Positions 40,892-43,702 of a DNA stretch of 43,702 nucleotides are shown here, one piece after another (the first letter of the stretch is position 1; every line of letters begins with the position of its first letter). The stretch is taken from NCBI GenBank assembly GCA_035403355.1, contig DAONFA010000018.1, positions 1-43,702 of the forward strand, given 5' to 3'. The stretch is from Candidatus Cloacimonas sp. (GTDB taxonomy: Bacteria > Cloacimonadota > Cloacimonadia > Cloacimonadales > Cloacimonadaceae). A program made the translations under genes and the position numbers. Below the pieces are notes generated by a model. That model was not told the origin of the DNA and searched no databases. It saw only the letters and a program-made list of their open reading frames with translations.

Positions 40892-42586
40892 TTAGCCAAT
40901 GGAGATTTTTTCTTCCGCATAAGAGAAATTGGGCTGTCTTTTGCGAATAGAAATTGCATACACCAAAGTTAAAGGTCCTATCCTTCCAATATACATCAAG
41001 ATAGTTATCAGCAGTTTACCTGCATAAGATAACTGAGAAGTTATTCCCATACTTAAGCCAACCGTTCCAAAAGCAGAAAATGCTTCAAACAGTATTTTTT
41101 CAAAGGGAAACGGTTCTATAAGCAGCAAAATAAAAATTATCGTTAAAATGATAGCCAAAGCCAGAGTTACCAGGGTTGTTGCCTCTCTGGCATTGGATTG
41201 CGGTATTTTGCGCTTGAAAATTAACAGGTCATTTTTTCCGCTGAGCATTGAAAGCACGGAAAGCACCAATACCGAAAAAGTTGTGGTTTTAATTCCCCCT
41301 CCAGTGGAACCAGGGGAAGCACCAATAAACATTAAAATAACGGTTAATAACACCGAAGCGGAACTGTATAAACTAATATCAATGGTATTAAAGCCGGCAG
41401 TTCTTGCCGTTACGGATTGAAACCAGGAACTGAAAACCCTTCTGGAAACCGTAAAACCCTTCATAGAACTATAATATTCTCCAATATAAAGTCCTATAAA
41501 ACCAGAAACAATCAATAATGCAGTAGCAGTTAGCACTATTTTGGAATGCAATGCTAATTTTCGCACCTGCTGATGATGAAAGAAAAAATGATAGATGTCA
41601 ATTAAAACCGCAAAACCCAATCCCCCCAGAATAATTAAAAAAGTGAAACTGAAATTTACCAACGGGGATTCCACAAAACTGACTAAATTACCGCTCCATA
41701 AAGAAAAACCGGCATTGCAAAATGCTGAAACAGAATGAAAAATAGAATAGTAAATCGCTTTCGCAACAGGCATCATATTGGCAAAACTGAAAAAAAGAAA
41801 CATCGCTCCAATCAGTTCAATTAGCAATGTAACTAACACAGTTCCCCGCAAAAGTTTAAACACATCAATTACCGGGGTCTCACCAACAACTTGATGCATC
41901 ACATTCTGCACATTTAAAGATATCCGTTGCCCCAGCATTATAGCAAAAGCTGTAGATATCGTCATTATCCCTAATCCCCCAATTTGAATCAGCAACAAAA
42001 TTACAATCTGACCGAATAAGGAAAAATAGGTGCCCGTATCCACAACTATCAAACCCGTTACACAAGTAGCAGAAGTAGCAGTAAACAAAGCATCTATAAA
42101 GTTTGTGATATATCCTTCCGTAGAAGAAGCAGGCAGCATTAACAAAATAGTACCAACTAAAATTACCGCTGCAAAACTAAGCATTAAGGAAACAGGTGGA
42201 TTCTTCATCAGCAACTTGTATATTTTACCTTCAAATGCCGTAAAAAGAAGAAATTGCACAATAAACCAGGTCTGCCGAATCAAGAGGAAAAAGATTACAA
42301 ACTTTGCCTGATAACTAAGCAGCAAAGAACCCAAGATCAACATCGCAAGATCAAAATAAACAATTGTTTTGCTTTGTTTCACCTCTCCTGATAACAAACG
42401 CGATAAAATGGTAAGTACCAATAGCCCTAAATTTGCCAGGGCAGTAATAAAGACAATGGTCTTATAAGCACCGGTATAATATTCAATAATCGGTTCCAGA
42501 AAAAGAACTAAGAAACTCCAAATAGCCAGTAAATAGGCAATTAATTCTATATGGCTAATAGTTCCAGATTTTTTTTCCGAGGGCAT
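40892..42586 (-). CDS. trkH: TrkH/KtrB-type potassium transporter pore
   Basis: 564 residues, longer than KtrB because of ~120 extra N-terminal residues with several membrane helices. The four pore loops are visible: TSATCVTGL, FCNAGFSLW, TARTAGFNT and FGTVGLSMG, each with the filter glycine. A Trk/Ktr complex with the RCK protein encoded next is expected. It starts 11 nt after adk and shows no good ribosome site. Confidence 0.94.
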   Translation of the reverse strand: MPSEKKSGTISHIELIAYLLAIWSFLVLFLEPIIEYYTGAYKTIVFITALANLGLLVLTILSRLLSGEVKQSKTIVYFDLAMLILGSLLLSYQAKFVIFFLLIRQTWFIVQFLLFTAFEGKIYKLLMKNPPVSLMLSFAAVILVGTILLMLPASSTEGYITNFIDALFTATSATCVTGLIVVDTGTYFSLFGQIVILLLIQIGGLGIMTISTAFAIMLGQRISLNVQNVMHQVVGETPVIDVFKLLRGTVLVTLLIELIGAMFLFFSFANMMPVAKAIYYSIFHSVSAFCNAGFSLWSGNLVSFVESPLVNFSFTFLIILGGLGFAVLIDIYHFFFHHQQVRKLALHSKIVLTATALLIVSGFIGLYIGEYYSSMKGFTVSRRVFSSWFQSVTARTAGFNTIDISLYSSASVLLTVILMFIGASPGSTGGGIKTTTFSVLVLSVLSMLSGKNDLLIFKRKIPQSNAREATTLVTLALAIILTIIFILLLIEPFPFEKILFEAFSAFGTVGLSMGITSQLSYAGKLLITILMYIGRIGPLTLVYAISIRKRQPNFSYAEEKISIG

Positions 42587-42597
42587 AGTTTCGTTTT

Positions 42598-43233
42598 TTA
42601 GTTACCTGATTGCAAGTCAGTAACTATTTCCCGCTGAATTTCAGCAATCGTTTGGCGAGCAGAAAGTTCACGCAGTAAACCCTTGTTCGCAAAAAATTCT
42701 TTCAAGGCAAAGGTCTGAGCATAAAATTCCTTCACTCTTTGCCGAATTGCTTCTCCGGAATCATCCGCTCTTTGAATTAAGTGAGAACCGCATTTATCGC
42801 AAATACCTTCCTGCTTGGGTTTTTTACTTAGAATATTGTAGTTTTCACCACAGGAACTACAAACACGGCGTGCCTCAATTCTGGCTATTGCATCTTCAGC
42901 GCTTAATTCCAGATAGTAAACTTTTTTTACATTATAGTTCCGCAATAAATATTCCGCCTGAGCCAAAGTCCTGGGAAAACCATCAAAAATAACACCAGGA
43001 CAATTCTTCGCCAAAGAGGCATTCACAATTTCAAAAACCAGGTCGTCCTGAACAAGTTCACCTTTGGCAATAATTTCTTGCACTTTTTTCCCCAGCTCTG
43101 TTTGCTTGCTAACCTCTTCGCGAAAAAGATCTCCAATATTTATGTGTTGAAATCCTGTCCTTTCAGCCAAAAGTTCTGCCTGAGTGCCTTTACCGCTACC
43201 CTGGATTCCTAAAAAGACAATTACATCTAACAT
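42598..43233 (-). CDS. adk: Adenylate kinase with zinc-type LID
   Basis: ATP + AMP to 2 ADP. 211 residues. P-loop GIQGSGKGTQ (9-18), FDGFPRT (83-89) and a LID with four cysteines (C125, C128, C145, C148) for zinc, as in Gram-positive and many thermophilic enzymes. RADD and RQR-x5-Y complete the family pattern. AGAGG precedes the ATG. It is the first gene of the long minus-strand operon. A TTGACA on this strand (43281-43276) lies in front, without a clear -10. Confidence 0.97.
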   Translation of the reverse strand: MLDVIVFLGIQGSGKGTQAELLAERTGFQHINIGDLFREEVSKQTELGKKVQEIIAKGELVQDDLVFEIVNASLAKNCPGVIFDGFPRTLAQAEYLLRNYNVKKVYYLELSAEDAIARIEARRVCSSCGENYNILSKKPKQEGICDKCGSHLIQRADDSGEAIRQRVKEFYAQTFALKEFFANKGLLRELSARQTIAEIQREIVTDLQSGN

Positions 43234-43315
43234 AATTTACCTCTTTTTTAACAAAAAAAAGCAGTTACATTGTTCTGTCAAGCGAAATGAAAATTTTTTT
43301 AGCTCGCAGAGTAAT

Positions 43316-43702
43316 ATCGGATGATTGATGTCCCGTTCAACCACTTTTTGCGCTTTTTTCCCGGATGGTTGACCTCCTGGTCAACCACCTCTTGCCCTTT
43401 TTTCCCGGATGGTTGACCTCCTGGTCAACCACCTCTTGCTCTTTGTTCCCGGATGTTTGACCTCCTGGTCAACCACCTTTTGCGCTTTTTTCCCGGATGG
43501 TTGACCTCCTGGTCAACCACTTCTTGCGCTTATTTCCCGGATGGTTGACCTCCTGGTCAACCACTTTTTGCACTTTTTTCCCGGATGGTTGACCTCCTGG
43601 TCAACTACTTTTTGCGTTTTTTTCCAGGATGGTTGACCTCCTGGGCAACTACCTCTTGTGCTTTTTTCCCGGATGGTTGACCTCCTGGTCAACCACCTCT
43701 TG
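43316..43702. repeat. 44-bp tandem hairpin array, nine units, running off the window
   Basis: Units start at 43316 (decayed), 43360, 43404, 43448, 43492, 43536, 43580, 43624 and 43668 (cut by the window end), all exactly 44 bp apart. Each has CCCGGAT, the hairpin GGTTGACC-TCCT-GGTCAACC, ACCTCTTG or ACTTTTTG and a pyrimidine stretch of T/C. Nearly all positions are conserved; there are no unique spacers. Single-base variants occur mainly in the segment after the hairpin. Confidence 0.97.

Noticed and set aside
43316..43702. CRISPR array
   Set aside because: The repeats are exactly 44 bp head to tail with no unique spacers; every part of the unit is conserved, and no cas gene is nearby.

Overview
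The window looks like chromosomal DNA from a low-GC, didermic, anaerobic-type bacterium. The gene styles (DUF1015 next to rimO and trpS, TPR lipoproteins, LpxH-type hydrolase, TrkA/TrkH potassium uptake) and the repeat-littered intergenic regions resemble Candidatus Cloacimonas (Cloacimonadota). That assignment is an inference from memory of such genomes, not a search result. LpxH, PlsC, signal-peptide lipoproteins and a barrel-like exported protein point to an outer membrane.

Layout. 1-651: tandem non-coding repeat of 362 bp. 784-7946 (minus): ribH-nusB-glycosyltransferase-radical SAM-membrane sensor-like protein-DUF4159-lpxH-cyclophilin lipoprotein, very tightly packed, then a flavin-type split-barrel protein. 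8510-10052 (plus): a satD-DUF3307 pair bracketed by ~104-bp direct repeats. 10330-10960 (minus): an unknown 150-aa protein plus a 54-aa microprotein, with a terminator. 11140-16568 (plus): M18 aminopeptidase, a four-helix-bundle (S23/IVS-type) gene bounded by inverted 8-bp arrays, DUF1015, rimO, trpS. 16569-17333: repeats only. 17334-21493 (minus): ABC-F ATPase, tRNA-Arg(CCG) between two 8-bp arrays, a deacetylase lipoprotein and a barrel-like exported protein. 21817-28049 (plus): coaBC, SDR, DUF3108, queA, birA in an overlapping operon, then a TPR lipoprotein. 28297-28743 (minus): paralogue of the 150-aa protein. 29251-33824 (minus): lon, DUF7033-like deacetylase, plsC. 34145-43233 (minus): one long closely packed run adk-trkH-trkA-HAMP/PAS protein-rluD-type synthase-ribBA-TPM protein-double-TM protein-K+ channel-cyclic-nucleotide-binding protein. 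43316-43702: a 44-bp tandem hairpin array running off the window.

How genes work together. Riboflavin synthesis is split between ribH and ribBA. The adk operon mixes potassium uptake (TrkH pore with its TrkA gate), a second RCK-gated K+ channel with an adjacent soluble cyclic-nucleotide-binding module, and two unassigned membrane proteins, which suggests an ion/energy homeostasis cluster. Lon, PlsC and a deacetylase form an envelope/proteostasis operon.

Most unusual content. Intergenic DNA carries at least five families of short palindromic repeats, several 8-bp-period arrays, and modular repeats delimited by a GAGTYAAAAC core. The least understood genes are the two 150-aa paralogues, each preceded by the same pair of TTTTGTCACC boxes 20 bp apart, and the SatD protein, whose motifs resemble a class III nucleotide-cyclase-like fold fused to a helix-turn-helix.
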